Shown one piece after another: positions 7,407 to 15,923 of a DNA stretch of 57,604 nucleotides. Within the stretch, counting starts at the first letter, position 1. Each line of letters opens with the position of its first letter. This stretch comes from Bacteroidales bacterium (GTDB lineage: Bacteria; Bacteroidota; Bacteroidia; Bacteroidales; UBA932), in assembly GCA_015060255.1 (NCBI GenBank), contig SUYV01000007.1, forward strand, positions 1 through 57,604. The letters are read 5' to 3'. The translations under genes were made by a program, and so were the position numbers. A model generated the notes under the pieces. The model searched no databases. It was not told where the DNA came from and saw only the letters and a list, made by a program, of their open reading frames with translations.

Positions 7407-8614
7407 CCCTCCTGTGGGGTACAGTTCTCGAATTTCGCCGCTTCGATGAAGTCGAGCATCGCCTGACGGGCCATGGCCTGGTCAGGGCGGGCGTCGCGGA
7501 TCTCGAAGTAGGTCGAGCGCGGAGCCTCGGAGAATTCGATCACCTTGTCCCAGTTCTCCGGAGGGGTAATGCCTGAGAAGCATGAGTTGTGGATCTTCTT
7601 GTATGGCCAGAATGTGTAGCCGATGTTGCTTTGCTCCATGGCCTTGCAGAATGACTCCTGCCATTCGTCAGTGTTGTGACCGATTTCTCCCATGTACATA
7701 GGAAGATTTGTCTTGTCACGGAAGGCGATGAAATTGCCGATGGCCTCGACGCATGCATCGCCGCCGTAACGGTGGCATGAGTACATCAGCTTGTCATCAT
7801 AGGTCCAGTCGGTGAACGGGTCGAAGTTGCTGTTCCACTGCGGCGCGCCAAGCATTATTATATGGTTCGGGTCCACTTCGCGGATTGCCGCTGTCACTCT
7901 CTTGTGAAGCGGTTCCAGCTTTGCGTTAAGTTCTTTTACATTGTCGAAGTATGGCGCAATCGGCTCGTTTATGAGATCGTATGCAATGATGACAGGCTCG
8001 TTCCTGTAATGCTCTGCAATGCGCTTCCAGATGTCGCAGAAGAGCTGCTGCGAAGCCTCGCTCTCAAGGAGCCAAGGGTAGCCATAGCTGTCGTCGATGT
8101 TGTCACATGTCTGTCCTCCGGGGGCGTCGTGCATGTCCAGGATCACATACAGGCCGTTGTCACGGCACCATGTGACCACGCTGTCAAGGCGCTCGAAGCC
8201 GTCCTGATTCACCGTAAGTCCCATGTAGTCTTCATCCGTGAAGAGTTTGTAGTGGAACGGCGCACGGATAGTGTTCGCGCCAGTAGAGGCGATGAACTCT
8301 ATGTCCTTGCGGGTGATGTAGTTGTCCTTGAAGAGTTTCCAGAACTCTGCGGTGAAGTCAGGTCCTACGAGTTCGCAGAACATCTGATTGATCATGCCGG
8401 CTGAATTGGTCTTCTGAAAACCGAACATGTAGCCCTCAGGATTGAGCCAGTTGCCGAGGTTTGTACCCTTGATGAAAAGGGTGTCGCCTGACGGCTCGAT
8501 CAGATACGGTCCGCTTACGCGTACAAAAGCGCTTTCGGGGAGGTCTTGCGGCTTCTGCGCGCATGCCAGGCAGCAAAGTACCAGGGCCATGAGAATAAAA
8601 TGTCTGGTTTTCAT
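7379..8614 (-). CDS. Glycoside hydrolase family 5 lipoprotein
   Basis: A 411-residue predicted lipoprotein (MALVLCCLACAQ lipobox) with a GH5 TIM barrel. The acid/base is Glu217 in YDLINEP and the nucleophile Glu310 in YMGEIGH, with further GH5 marks FIKGTNLGNWL, TIRAPFHY, ILDMHDAPGG and TFWPYKK. The GTNLGNWL opening recalls exo-beta-glucanase-like GH5 enzymes, so a beta-glucan substrate fits the two neighbouring GH16 enzymes; the subfamily is not determined. It is the last gene of the leftward PUL operon and is preceded by hairpin leader copy 3, 11 nt before its ATG. Its 3' end overlaps the HAD gene tail to tail. Confidence 0.9.
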   Translation of the reverse strand: MKTRHFILMALVLCCLACAQKPQDLPESAFVRVSGPYLIEPSGDTLFIKGTNLGNWLNPEGYMFGFQKTNSAGMINQMFCELVGPDFTAEFWKLFKDNYITRKDIEFIASTGANTIRAPFHYKLFTDEDYMGLTVNQDGFERLDSVVTWCRDNGLYVILDMHDAPGGQTCDNIDDSYGYPWLLESEASQQLFCDIWKRIAEHYRNEPVIIAYDLINEPIAPYFDNVKELNAKLEPLHKRVTAAIREVDPNHIIMLGAPQWNSNFDPFTDWTYDDKLMYSCHRYGGDACVEAIGNFIAFRDKTNLPMYMGEIGHNTDEWQESFCKAMEQSNIGYTFWPYKKIHNSCFSGITPPENWDKVIEFSEAPRSTYFEIRDARPDQAMARQAMLDFIEAAKFENCTPQEGYIRSLRLK

Positions 8615-8625
8615 AATCGTATTTT

Positions 8626-8653
8626 AGATTTCTCGACTTCGCTCGAAATGACA
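8626..8653 (-). repeat. Hairpin leader element, copy 3
   Basis: A 28-nt copy with arms ATTTC and GAAAT, read on the minus strand, between the CotH-like gene and the GH5 gene. It ends 11 nt before the GH5 ATG at 8614. Confidence 0.88.
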
Positions 8654-8655
8654 AT

Positions 8656-10281
8656 TTACAATTTGTTTATTGCGGTATTCATCCACTCTACCCGCTTCGA
8701 GTAGAACTCCTTGAGGAAGGCGACTTCCTTTTCATATGATCCCAGAGACGGGCAGTCAACCCAGTCCACTGACTCCCAGATGCTCCACACCTTGAAGTTC
8801 TCCTGCTGGGCCTTGTCAAGAATGTGCGCCTGCTCATCTATAAAGTCCACCATCGACTGAAGTTGAGGATAAAGCTCGTTCCAGCGTGCCTGTAGCCTGT
8901 CGACAAAGGCAGGATCCTTCATCATCCTGTTGAACCAGTTGTCGCCGATGTACCATCCAGGAGTGTAGTCTTTGATGAAGAATCCTTCCGGATCATGGAG
9001 AAGGCCGCCGCTGTTTCCGAAGGTAAGGTCGAAGTCCCAGAGATGATGCATGACAAGTTTGCCGCCCTTCTTCTTTGTGATGAAAGAGCTCTTTCGCAGA
9101 TTGCCGTCAGTGTTCTTTGCCAGTTCCTGGACGATATAATAGTCTATGAAAGAGTCTACATCTATGTAGGCAGCATATCCCTTAACTGGATCAGCCATAT
9201 CCTTGCTATACAGTGCATCTTCGAAGTCGTCAAAATGTTTCTGTATCTCTGCAAGAAGCTCAGCAGAAGGCTCTTCCGGATCACTGAACATCATAGGCAC
9301 GCCCATTCCTGTCCACCAGCATGTAGTCTCATCCTGCTGCTGCTCTATCTCAAGATACACGTCACCTGCATCCAGGTCAATGTCAACGCGGTCCTTGGAG
9401 ACCTTCTTGTGTTCACATAAAGTATAGACACCCTGATAGTCATCGTTCAGGTATACATGGACGCTATACATATGAGGGGTCCAGGCAAAGCCGCAGATCT
9501 CTGACAGCTTCATAGCCAGGATGTTGCGCATGAGGGTACGGTCAGAGTAGTTTGCAAGCAGACACCACTCCTTGTCGGCTCCCATGCCGAAGATCGAAGC
9601 CGGACTGTCAAGCTTTACCTTCCAAGGTTTCTTAGGGAAGCTCCATGTGGAATTGCCTCGGCCGCGGATGCCCATTGATGTATAGAATTCCGTCTCATCA
9701 CTATACAGTTTCTCAGGATCCAGGATCTTGATAGTGCCTTTGACATAATTATCCTTGTCATAAATACCCTTTCCGCCTGTATCTATATATACTACAGGAA
9801 TGTTCTGCTGGCGCTCCAGTTCTGCCTCTTCATCCAGCAGCCTGCTGTCAAAGTCAAGCACTTCGCGATTGCTGATGTGCATATGGAGCGTCTTTCTGTC
9901 ATAGTATACATAGACCGGCTCGGCCTCTTCCTTAGGCAGAGATGAAGCCACGACAGGTATTCCTGTCATCTGGCCGCCGACCCTCCACCAAGGAGAGCCT
10001 GCAAGGAAGTCAATGGACGGAGCAGCTGTCTCCCTATGGTCATGAATCGCGAAAGACGACGTCGGGACCATGATCTTGGAACCGTCATCAAATATCACGA
10101 CATTCTGCTCTGCAGATGCCTCTACACCTTTAAAGAGTTTTCCTGCATCGTATGCCTCCAGGAGCTCCCTGTAGCCTGGAAGCCTCTTCTCCTGCCCACC
10201 GTCAGGCTGAGGCTTTTCGCAGGAGATGAAGAGCGCCGCGGAGAGGGCTGATAATATGTATAGTATTCTTTTCATGATCAT
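8656..10281 (-). CDS. CotH-like kinase-fold lipoprotein in the PUL
   Basis: A 541-residue predicted lipoprotein (LSAALFISCEKP). The conserved CotH pattern is present: MGIRGRGNSTWSFPKKPWKVKLD, NYSDRTLMRNILA, VYLNDDYQGVYTLCEHKK, DVDSFIDYYIVQELAKNTDGNLRKS and HLWDFDLTFGN, from about residue 205 to 445. The N-terminal ~190 residues are a separate beta-rich region. CotH is an atypical protein kinase known from spore coats, and related domains occur in many secreted glycan-degrading proteins, where their role is poorly understood. Its start overlaps the preceding GH16 stop by one base (TAATG), so it is co-expressed with the glucanases. Glycan phosphorylation, protein phosphorylation and simple binding are all open. 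Confidence 0.85.
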   Translation of the reverse strand: MIMKRILYILSALSAALFISCEKPQPDGGQEKRLPGYRELLEAYDAGKLFKGVEASAEQNVVIFDDGSKIMVPTSSFAIHDHRETAAPSIDFLAGSPWWRVGGQMTGIPVVASSLPKEEAEPVYVYYDRKTLHMHISNREVLDFDSRLLDEEAELERQQNIPVVYIDTGGKGIYDKDNYVKGTIKILDPEKLYSDETEFYTSMGIRGRGNSTWSFPKKPWKVKLDSPASIFGMGADKEWCLLANYSDRTLMRNILAMKLSEICGFAWTPHMYSVHVYLNDDYQGVYTLCEHKKVSKDRVDIDLDAGDVYLEIEQQQDETTCWWTGMGVPMMFSDPEEPSAELLAEIQKHFDDFEDALYSKDMADPVKGYAAYIDVDSFIDYYIVQELAKNTDGNLRKSSFITKKKGGKLVMHHLWDFDLTFGNSGGLLHDPEGFFIKDYTPGWYIGDNWFNRMMKDPAFVDRLQARWNELYPQLQSMVDFIDEQAHILDKAQQENFKVWSIWESVDWVDCPSLGSYEKEVAFLKEFYSKRVEWMNTAINKL

Positions 10282-11429
10282 TATTTCTTCTGGAATACAC
10301 GGACGTAGTCCACTTCCATTTCGGCAGGACCGTTATTGAGGGCTGTCACATTGTTGATCTCCCATATACCTGGGAAGTTTCCTCCTACGGCAAGGTTCAG
10401 GAGAATGAAGTTGTCCTTGCGGAACTCGTTGTCACCGAAGTCCTTGATAGTCATTTCGAAATATGGCTTTGCAGACGGATAGGTCTCAAGGTCGATATAC
10501 ATCGATATCTTGTCTTCTGTCCATATGCATGTGAATGTATGGAAATTTCCGTCCTGGACAGAATAGCTGTTGTTGATGTCATGAGCATAATACTGATGAC
10601 CTGGCGCTCCCCAGTGGCATGCTCCGTTGAGGAATGTCTCCTGACGGTTGTTATAACCGTTCGAGTGTCCCATCTCGAGGATATCCGTCTCACCGCAGTT
10701 CGGCCAGCCCTTCGACTTGAAGTCGTTGCCCATCATCCAGAACGCCGGCCAGAGGCCGTTCGCTGTCTTAGGAAGCTTGATTGAAGCCACTATGTATCCA
10801 TACTTGAAATATACCTTGCCGAGGGTAATGAGACGTGCTGACGTCGCTGTAGCACCCTGATAACTCTCCTTGCGGGCGGTCATCACGAGCTTACCGTCAC
10901 GCACATCCACATTCTCCGGACGGTCAGTATAGTACTGAAGCTCGGCATTACCCCAGCCGTTGCTTCCGCGTCCGATCTCGCATGTCCAGTTGTCTGTGTT
11001 GAGATTCGGGCCATCGAACTCGTCACTCCAGAAGAGTTTATAGCCCTCCGGCACGAACATGGCCTCGCCGGTAGAACTTGTCAGCTGAGTGACAGGGAGT
11101 TCGGTCTTGGAAGACGTGGTCCTGAAGGTTATCGTATTGTGACGGTCTTCTGTCAGAAGGTTCTTCTTGACGGTGATCTTCACCTTGGTCTCACCTTTTA
11201 TTCCTCCGGTCGGATAGACTGAGCACCATGAAGGATCAGCAACTGTCGATCCCCACTCGGCATCAGCTGTGACTGTGACATAAGTCTCCTGCTCTTCAAA
11301 ATCCAATGTAAGTTCTGCTGGAGACACCTGCACGGCGCCTCCTATCGGGGTTTCGGTCTGCTCCGGACCGGTGCATGAAATTGCCAGGAGGGCAATTGCC
11401 AGTATTTTTGTTATCATTTTCATAATCAT
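10281..11429 (-). CDS. BACON-GH16 endo-beta-glucanase lipoprotein
   Basis: A 382-residue predicted lipoprotein (ALLAISCTGPE) with a BACON domain (about 33-118, containing PTGGIKGETKVKIT) and a C-terminal GH16 domain starting at GYKLFWSDEFDG. The catalytic signature is GETDILEMGH with nucleophile Glu247, Asp249 and acid/base Glu252, the beta-bulge form typical of laminarinase and mixed-linkage glucanase types; AELQYYTDRPENV and LWPAFWMMG support this. It would cut internal beta-1,3 or beta-1,3/1,4 glucan bonds at the cell surface. Its ATG overlaps the stop of the upstream GH16 (ATGA). Confidence 0.93.
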   Translation of the reverse strand: MIMKMITKILAIALLAISCTGPEQTETPIGGAVQVSPAELTLDFEEQETYVTVTADAEWGSTVADPSWCSVYPTGGIKGETKVKITVKKNLLTEDRHNTITFRTTSSKTELPVTQLTSSTGEAMFVPEGYKLFWSDEFDGPNLNTDNWTCEIGRGSNGWGNAELQYYTDRPENVDVRDGKLVMTARKESYQGATATSARLITLGKVYFKYGYIVASIKLPKTANGLWPAFWMMGNDFKSKGWPNCGETDILEMGHSNGYNNRQETFLNGACHWGAPGHQYYAHDINNSYSVQDGNFHTFTCIWTEDKISMYIDLETYPSAKPYFEMTIKDFGDNEFRKDNFILLNLAVGGNFPGIWEINNVTALNNGPAEMEVDYVRVFQKK

Positions 11430-12868
11430 TTCTGGAATACGCGGACGTAATCGATTTCATATGTTGCAGGGAGACAGCTTTCGTCAACGCCCATCATTCC
11501 TCCCCAGTCGCCGCCCCATGCGAGGTTGAGCTTGAGCTCGAACGGCTTGTTGAAAGGCCATGTGTTGGCGTTGCGTCCCTGAGAATAGTCGTCTGGATTG
11601 TAGTAGAACAGCTGCTTGCCGTCCACATAAGTCTTTATATATTCCGGAGTCCACTCAAGAGCATATGTATGGAACTCGTCCATGACGCCCGCCACCTTTC
11701 TGGCAGCAGTCTTCTGAGTGCCGATGGCATGATAATATGACTTGCAGTGGATAGAAGACGACACCTCGGTAGGGACACATCCAACGTGCTCCATGATGTC
11801 GATCTCACCTCCTTCAGGCCAGCCTGACCATACTGACGGCATCATCCAGAACGCCGGCCAGGTGCCCTTGCCCTTCGGCAGCTTGAGACGAGCCTCGAAG
11901 TAGCCGTAGGTCCAGTTCTTTCTTGTGTTGACACGTGCCGAATACACTCTGTTTCCGCTCTTTATTGCGCGGATCTTCAAAGTGCCGTCACTCACGTCGG
12001 CTGTGACGATATCGCCGGTGCGACCGGCAACGTAAGTCTGGAGTTCATTGTTCACCCAGCCTGGCTCTGCGGTCTCATACCACCACTCCTTTGTGTCAGG
12101 CATAGTGAGCGAAGGGTCATTGAACTCGTCCCTCCATACGAGCTGATATCCTGCCGGAGTATAGATTTCCGGCTCGACATACTGCGCACCTTCAGGGATC
12201 TTGAATCCCGCAGGCGCAATGAAGTCTGACCACACATAGACTGTGGTCAAAGGGTTTCCGGTGAGATCCAGATCCTTCAGCTTGCCGAGCATCTGGATGT
12301 CAATGGATGTGAGATTGTTTCCTGACAGGTCAAGCGACACAAGGTCAGGGAACAGTTCCGCGAGCTCGGACACATCCGTAAGCCCGCAATCAGAGAGGTC
12401 GAGAGATGTGACGCCCTCTATCTCCTTTGTGCTGAGGACGCCGTCGCCGTCCTTGTCGAGATTCTTAAGCAGAGCATCCAGCAGAGCCTTGTTCTCCACC
12501 GTGACGTTCTGGACCTTATAGTGCTGCTTCACAGGGACTTCCATCTTCATGGAGCCAGACCTGAAGAGAAGCGTAGTCGTACGCTCTTCCAATGCCTTGT
12601 TCTCCTCGATGGTAACCTTGACCGTGGTCTCCCCCTTTATGCCTCCGGTAGGTGAAGTCTTCACCCACGAATCTATAGGAGTCACACCCCAGTCCTTCTC
12701 GGCACCGACAGTCAGGACGACCTCCTGCGCTGCTGATGACACGGAAATCTCGGCAGGAGTCACCTGCAGTTTCACCTCCGGCGCATCGCCTCCCTGCGGA
12801 TCCTTCTCGCCGCAGGCGGCTGTCACGCCGGCCAGGGCAGCTATCAGTAATATAGTCTTGAATCTCAT
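11426..12868 (-). CDS. BACON, EF-hand/LRR and GH16 endo-beta-glucanase lipoprotein
   Basis: A 480-residue predicted lipoprotein (AGVTAACGEKD). In order it has a BACON domain (about 34-118), a short EF-hand-like loop DKDGDGVLSTKE (138-149), about 75 residues of leucine-rich repeat character (LDLSDCGLTDVSELAELF; LTSIDIQMLGKL) and a GH16 domain from GYQLVWRDEFND. The catalytic set is Glu355, Asp357 and Glu360 in GGEIDIMEH. Its BACON closely resembles that of the next GH16 (shared PTGGIKGET), while the catalytic halves differ more, suggesting domain shuffling after duplication. The gene starts 5 nt behind hairpin leader copy 4. Confidence 0.92.
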   Translation of the reverse strand: MRFKTILLIAALAGVTAACGEKDPQGGDAPEVKLQVTPAEISVSSAAQEVVLTVGAEKDWGVTPIDSWVKTSPTGGIKGETTVKVTIEENKALEERTTTLLFRSGSMKMEVPVKQHYKVQNVTVENKALLDALLKNLDKDGDGVLSTKEIEGVTSLDLSDCGLTDVSELAELFPDLVSLDLSGNNLTSIDIQMLGKLKDLDLTGNPLTTVYVWSDFIAPAGFKIPEGAQYVEPEIYTPAGYQLVWRDEFNDPSLTMPDTKEWWYETAEPGWVNNELQTYVAGRTGDIVTADVSDGTLKIRAIKSGNRVYSARVNTRKNWTYGYFEARLKLPKGKGTWPAFWMMPSVWSGWPEGGEIDIMEHVGCVPTEVSSSIHCKSYYHAIGTQKTAARKVAGVMDEFHTYALEWTPEYIKTYVDGKQLFYYNPDDYSQGRNANTWPFNKPFELKLNLAWGGDWGGMMGVDESCLPATYEIDYVRVFQK

Positions 12869-12873
12869 TTTTT

Positions 12874-12909
12874 AGATTTCTCCATTCGCTTCGCTCAGTC
12901 GAAATGACA
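12874..12909 (-). repeat. Hairpin leader element, copy 4 (expanded loop)
   Basis: On the minus strand it begins TGTCATTTCGACTGAGCG and ends GGAGAAATCT, with the same pairing arms ATTTC and GAAAT and a longer middle. Only 5 nt separate it from the GH16 ATG at 12868. Confidence 0.82.
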
Positions 12910-12926
12910 GAGACGAAACATTAAAA

Positions 12927-12965
12927 GGCAGGGGCAAAGCCCATTGCGGGCTTTGATCCCCTGCC
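12927..12965 (-). terminator. Strong hairpin between the glycan-binding protein and the GH16 genes
   Basis: The arms 12927-12942 (GGCAGGGGCAAAGCCC) and 12948-12965 pair over most of their length, with a 5-nt loop and a 2-nt bulge. On the minus strand the hairpin is followed by TTTTAAT, so it resembles an intrinsic terminator placed 14 nt after the binding-protein stop. It may end or thin transcription between SusC/SusD/binding protein and the enzyme genes. Confidence 0.65.
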
Positions 12966-12979
12966 ATCCCATATAACTA

Positions 12980-15904
12980 TTAATGTTCGATAAGAGTAAT
13001 GCCGCTGATGATTACCTTAGAACCTGCAACCGCACCACCGAAGTCGAATACGAGCTTCATGTCAGGAATATCAGTTCCAGGAAGGCCTGTTACGGTATAT
13101 ACATACTCCTCATATGCTGAGAGAACGATATCCGGCTTGTAGAAGAGTTCGTTCACGTCATTAGAAGGAGCCTGCTCGTAGCATGGCTTCACGGTTACGT
13201 GAGGATGATCTGCCTCTGAATACAATGTAACCTGGAAATCATATGTCTTGTCAGTAGAGATCTTGATGCCTGTCTTGTTGAAGACAAACTGTCCCTGCCA
13301 CTGAGAACCGCCGATTCCTTCCGGCATGATGAGAGTGTACTCATTGTCACCCTGAGTCAATTCAGGATTTGCAATCTGAGTCCAGTTGTTGTCTGCAAAC
13401 CAATAAGAAATATCGATGGCTGCAGTCTTCCAGAGATTTGCTGCTGAGTTCGGATCAAGTGCCTCAGGCTGCTCTGGCTCCGGTGCAGGAGCTGGAGTGC
13501 TCTGGCTCTCGCGGAAGATGATGTCCTTCACTACTACTGTAGATCCGCCGACTGCACCACCGAAGTCGAATACGAGCTTGAGGTTGTCGCAATCGATACC
13601 TTGAGCTGCTATCACCTTCACTTCGAAGTCCTCATATGCAGAGAGCGCATAACGGCCGTCTGTGATGATTGCGCCATCATCGTTCTGTGCACAAAGCTTC
13701 ACTGTCACACCTGGGTGATCTGCTGTAGAATTGAGCACGAGGTAGAAGTCATATGTCTTCGCTGCCTCAGACTTGAGACCTGTGTTCTGGAAGAAGAACT
13801 GACCCTGCCACTGCTGTCCTCCGATATCGTCAGGAAGAACGAATGTATGCTCGCCGCCTTCTGAAGTCACTGTTGCTGGAGAAATCTCACCCCAGTCGTT
13901 GTTTGCGAACCAGAAATGATGATCTGTAGTCACAGCAGAGTTCCAGAGGTTATTAGGATCTGCAGGATCGAATGTAGGCTCTGTCGAACCGCCGCCGACT
14001 GTCTTTGCCTCGCGGAATACGATATCCTTCACAACTACTGTCGAACCACCCTGTCCGCCGCCGAAGTCGAAGACGAGCTTGAGGTTGTCGCAGTCGATAC
14101 CAGGAGCTGCATATACATCAAGAACGAAGTCCTCGTATGCTGTGAGAGCATAGCGGCCGTCTGTGATGATAGCGCCGTCATCGGTCTGTGAACAAAGCTT
14201 CACTGTCACGCCTGGGTGATCTGCAGTAGAGTTGAGCACGAGGTGGAAGTCATAAGTCTTCGCAGCTGAAGATGCGAGGCCTGTGTTCTGGAAGAAGAAC
14301 TGACCCTGCCACTGCTGTCCGCCGAGACCCTCAGGAAGCACGAATGTATGAGTACCGCCGTCTGAAGTCACTGTTGCAGGAGAAATCTCACCCCAGTCGT
14401 TGTTTGCGAACCAGAAGTGGTGATCTGTAGTCACAGCTGAGTTCCAGAGGTTGTCAGCTGCAGAAGGATCGAACGGTGCAGGGCCTGCAGGCGCACCACC
14501 AATGTGCTCCTGAAGAACGATATCCTTGATCTCTACAGTCGAACCAGGAGTTGCACCACCGAAGTCAAGAACAAGCTTGGCGTTTGTGAGGTTGACACCC
14601 TGAACACCCTTCACCTGATACTTGAACTCCTCATATGCCTTAACTACGTGTGCATCCTCGAAGAAGAAGACATTGTCATCATCCTGCTGGGTGAGCTTAA
14701 TGGTCACTCCGCCGTGGTCTGCTGTAGAGTTAAGGACGAGCTGGAAGTCATACAGCTTGTCTGCAGATGTCACGATGCCTGTATTGTTGAATACCATCTG
14801 ACCCTGCCAACGCTGAGTACCGATTCCCTCAGGAATCACGATTGTATGCTTGTTGCCTTCTGCTGTGTATGCAGGGTTGTCGATCTGACCCCAATCGTTG
14901 TTTGCGAACCAGAATGAAACGTCCATTACGGCGTTCTTCCAGAGGTTGCGGTCTGAGTTAGGATCGAATACGACCTCACCTGGCTTAGGATCCTCAGGCT
15001 TGGCGCTGCCCTCTACGATGAACTCATACTTCCAAGCGATGGCTCCATTGTCGTGAACGAGAGCGAGCTTCTTGGTATTTGTTCCCTCGAGGAGCTTGTA
15101 GCGAGGCTCTGCCAAAGCGTCAGGGTTAGGGATATAAGAAAGGTTCTTTCCTTCAGGGAGGACGAGATAGATCTCCTCGATACCTGCGTCGTTCCAAGCG
15201 TTCTCGAATGAATAGTCGGTTGTGAAGCCTTCGATAGGAACCATGTAGTCATTTTCGTCGACTTTGTACTCCGGACCATATCCTGAATCCTTGTTTACAT
15301 ATACCATTCCGCCCTCACCAGGATTGTAAGTATACTTCATGTCCTTCGTGAAGATGAGTCTGTCGTCATAAAGACCCCAGTCCTTCTTCTCGTCAGGCCC
15401 TGCCGACCACCAGTTTGTACCATCGGTACCCGGCTCGCCGCAACCCATATGTCCCTTGACAGTAGAGTTCCACTCCCAGGTCTTGCTTTCGCTTCCTGCG
15501 AAGAAAGTGATATACTTTGAAGGGTCGAACGGATCGCGGTAAGTGTTCTCGAGAGTGAACTCGACAACCTTCGAACCAACAGAAACTCCGTGAGCGTTAT
15601 AAGCCTTCACCTCAACAGAGTGAGTACCTGCATCGCGAAGACGAAGCTGGAGACCGTTTCCAGTATATGCATATTTCTTGTTAGCCATTCCGTCGATCTT
15701 CTCCTCTCCGAAAAGCCACATAGGAACCACACCCTCGTTCTCTACCGAGAATGTCACATAGTTGGTCTCATTGTCTACAGCAATCTTGACCTGAAGATCA
15801 GAAGCTGAAGGGACCTTGTCCGGGTCGATCTCCATATACTCCTGAACGCAGCCCATAGTCACGACAGCCGCCAGAGCCAACGCCATATATTTAAATATCT
15901 TCAT
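12980..15904 (-). CDS. Surface glycan-binding lipoprotein with four tandem carbohydrate-binding-like domains
   Basis: A 974-residue predicted lipoprotein (AVVTMGCVQEYMEIDPD) in the SusE/SGBP position after SusD. Residues about 30-115 resemble a PKD/Ig-like domain and about 118-303 form a second beta-rich domain. Then come four tandem repeats starting at residues 313, 478, 645 and 816, each about 155 long, with the pattern FDP…NLW…FWFANNDWG…WQGQ…YDF.LVLNSTADH.GVT.KL…AYE.F…LVFDFGG…GSTV..KDI. The abundance of Trp, Asn and Asp suggests carbohydrate-binding modules of a jelly-roll type (CBM4-like), but family assignment needs a profile search. Repeats 2 and 3 are nearly identical, also as DNA. A Pro/Glu linker (TPAPAPEPEQPEA) precedes repeat 4. 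The role would be capturing glycan for SusCD. Confidence 0.82.
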   Translation of the reverse strand: MKIFKYMALALAAVVTMGCVQEYMEIDPDKVPSASDLQVKIAVDNETNYVTFSVENEGVVPMWLFGEEKIDGMANKKYAYTGNGLQLRLRDAGTHSVEVKAYNAHGVSVGSKVVEFTLENTYRDPFDPSKYITFFAGSESKTWEWNSTVKGHMGCGEPGTDGTNWWSAGPDEKKDWGLYDDRLIFTKDMKYTYNPGEGGMVYVNKDSGYGPEYKVDENDYMVPIEGFTTDYSFENAWNDAGIEEIYLVLPEGKNLSYIPNPDALAEPRYKLLEGTNTKKLALVHDNGAIAWKYEFIVEGSAKPEDPKPGEVVFDPNSDRNLWKNAVMDVSFWFANNDWGQIDNPAYTAEGNKHTIVIPEGIGTQRWQGQMVFNNTGIVTSADKLYDFQLVLNSTADHGGVTIKLTQQDDDNVFFFEDAHVVKAYEEFKYQVKGVQGVNLTNAKLVLDFGGATPGSTVEIKDIVLQEHIGGAPAGPAPFDPSAADNLWNSAVTTDHHFWFANNDWGEISPATVTSDGGTHTFVLPEGLGGQQWQGQFFFQNTGLASSAAKTYDFHLVLNSTADHPGVTVKLCSQTDDGAIITDGRYALTAYEDFVLDVYAAPGIDCDNLKLVFDFGGGQGGSTVVVKDIVFREAKTVGGGSTEPTFDPADPNNLWNSAVTTDHHFWFANNDWGEISPATVTSEGGEHTFVLPDDIGGQQWQGQFFFQNTGLKSEAAKTYDFYLVLNSTADHPGVTVKLCAQNDDGAIITDGRYALSAYEDFEVKVIAAQGIDCDNLKLVFDFGGAVGGSTVVVKDIIFRESQSTPAPAPEPEQPEALDPNSAANLWKTAAIDISYWFADNNWTQIANPELTQGDNEYTLIMPEGIGGSQWQGQFVFNKTGIKISTDKTYDFQVTLYSEADHPHVTVKPCYEQAPSNDVNELFYKPDIVLSAYEEYVYTVTGLPGTDIPDMKLVFDFGGAVAGSKVIISGITLIEH

Positions 15905-15923
15905 ATTCTTTCAGAATTAACGA

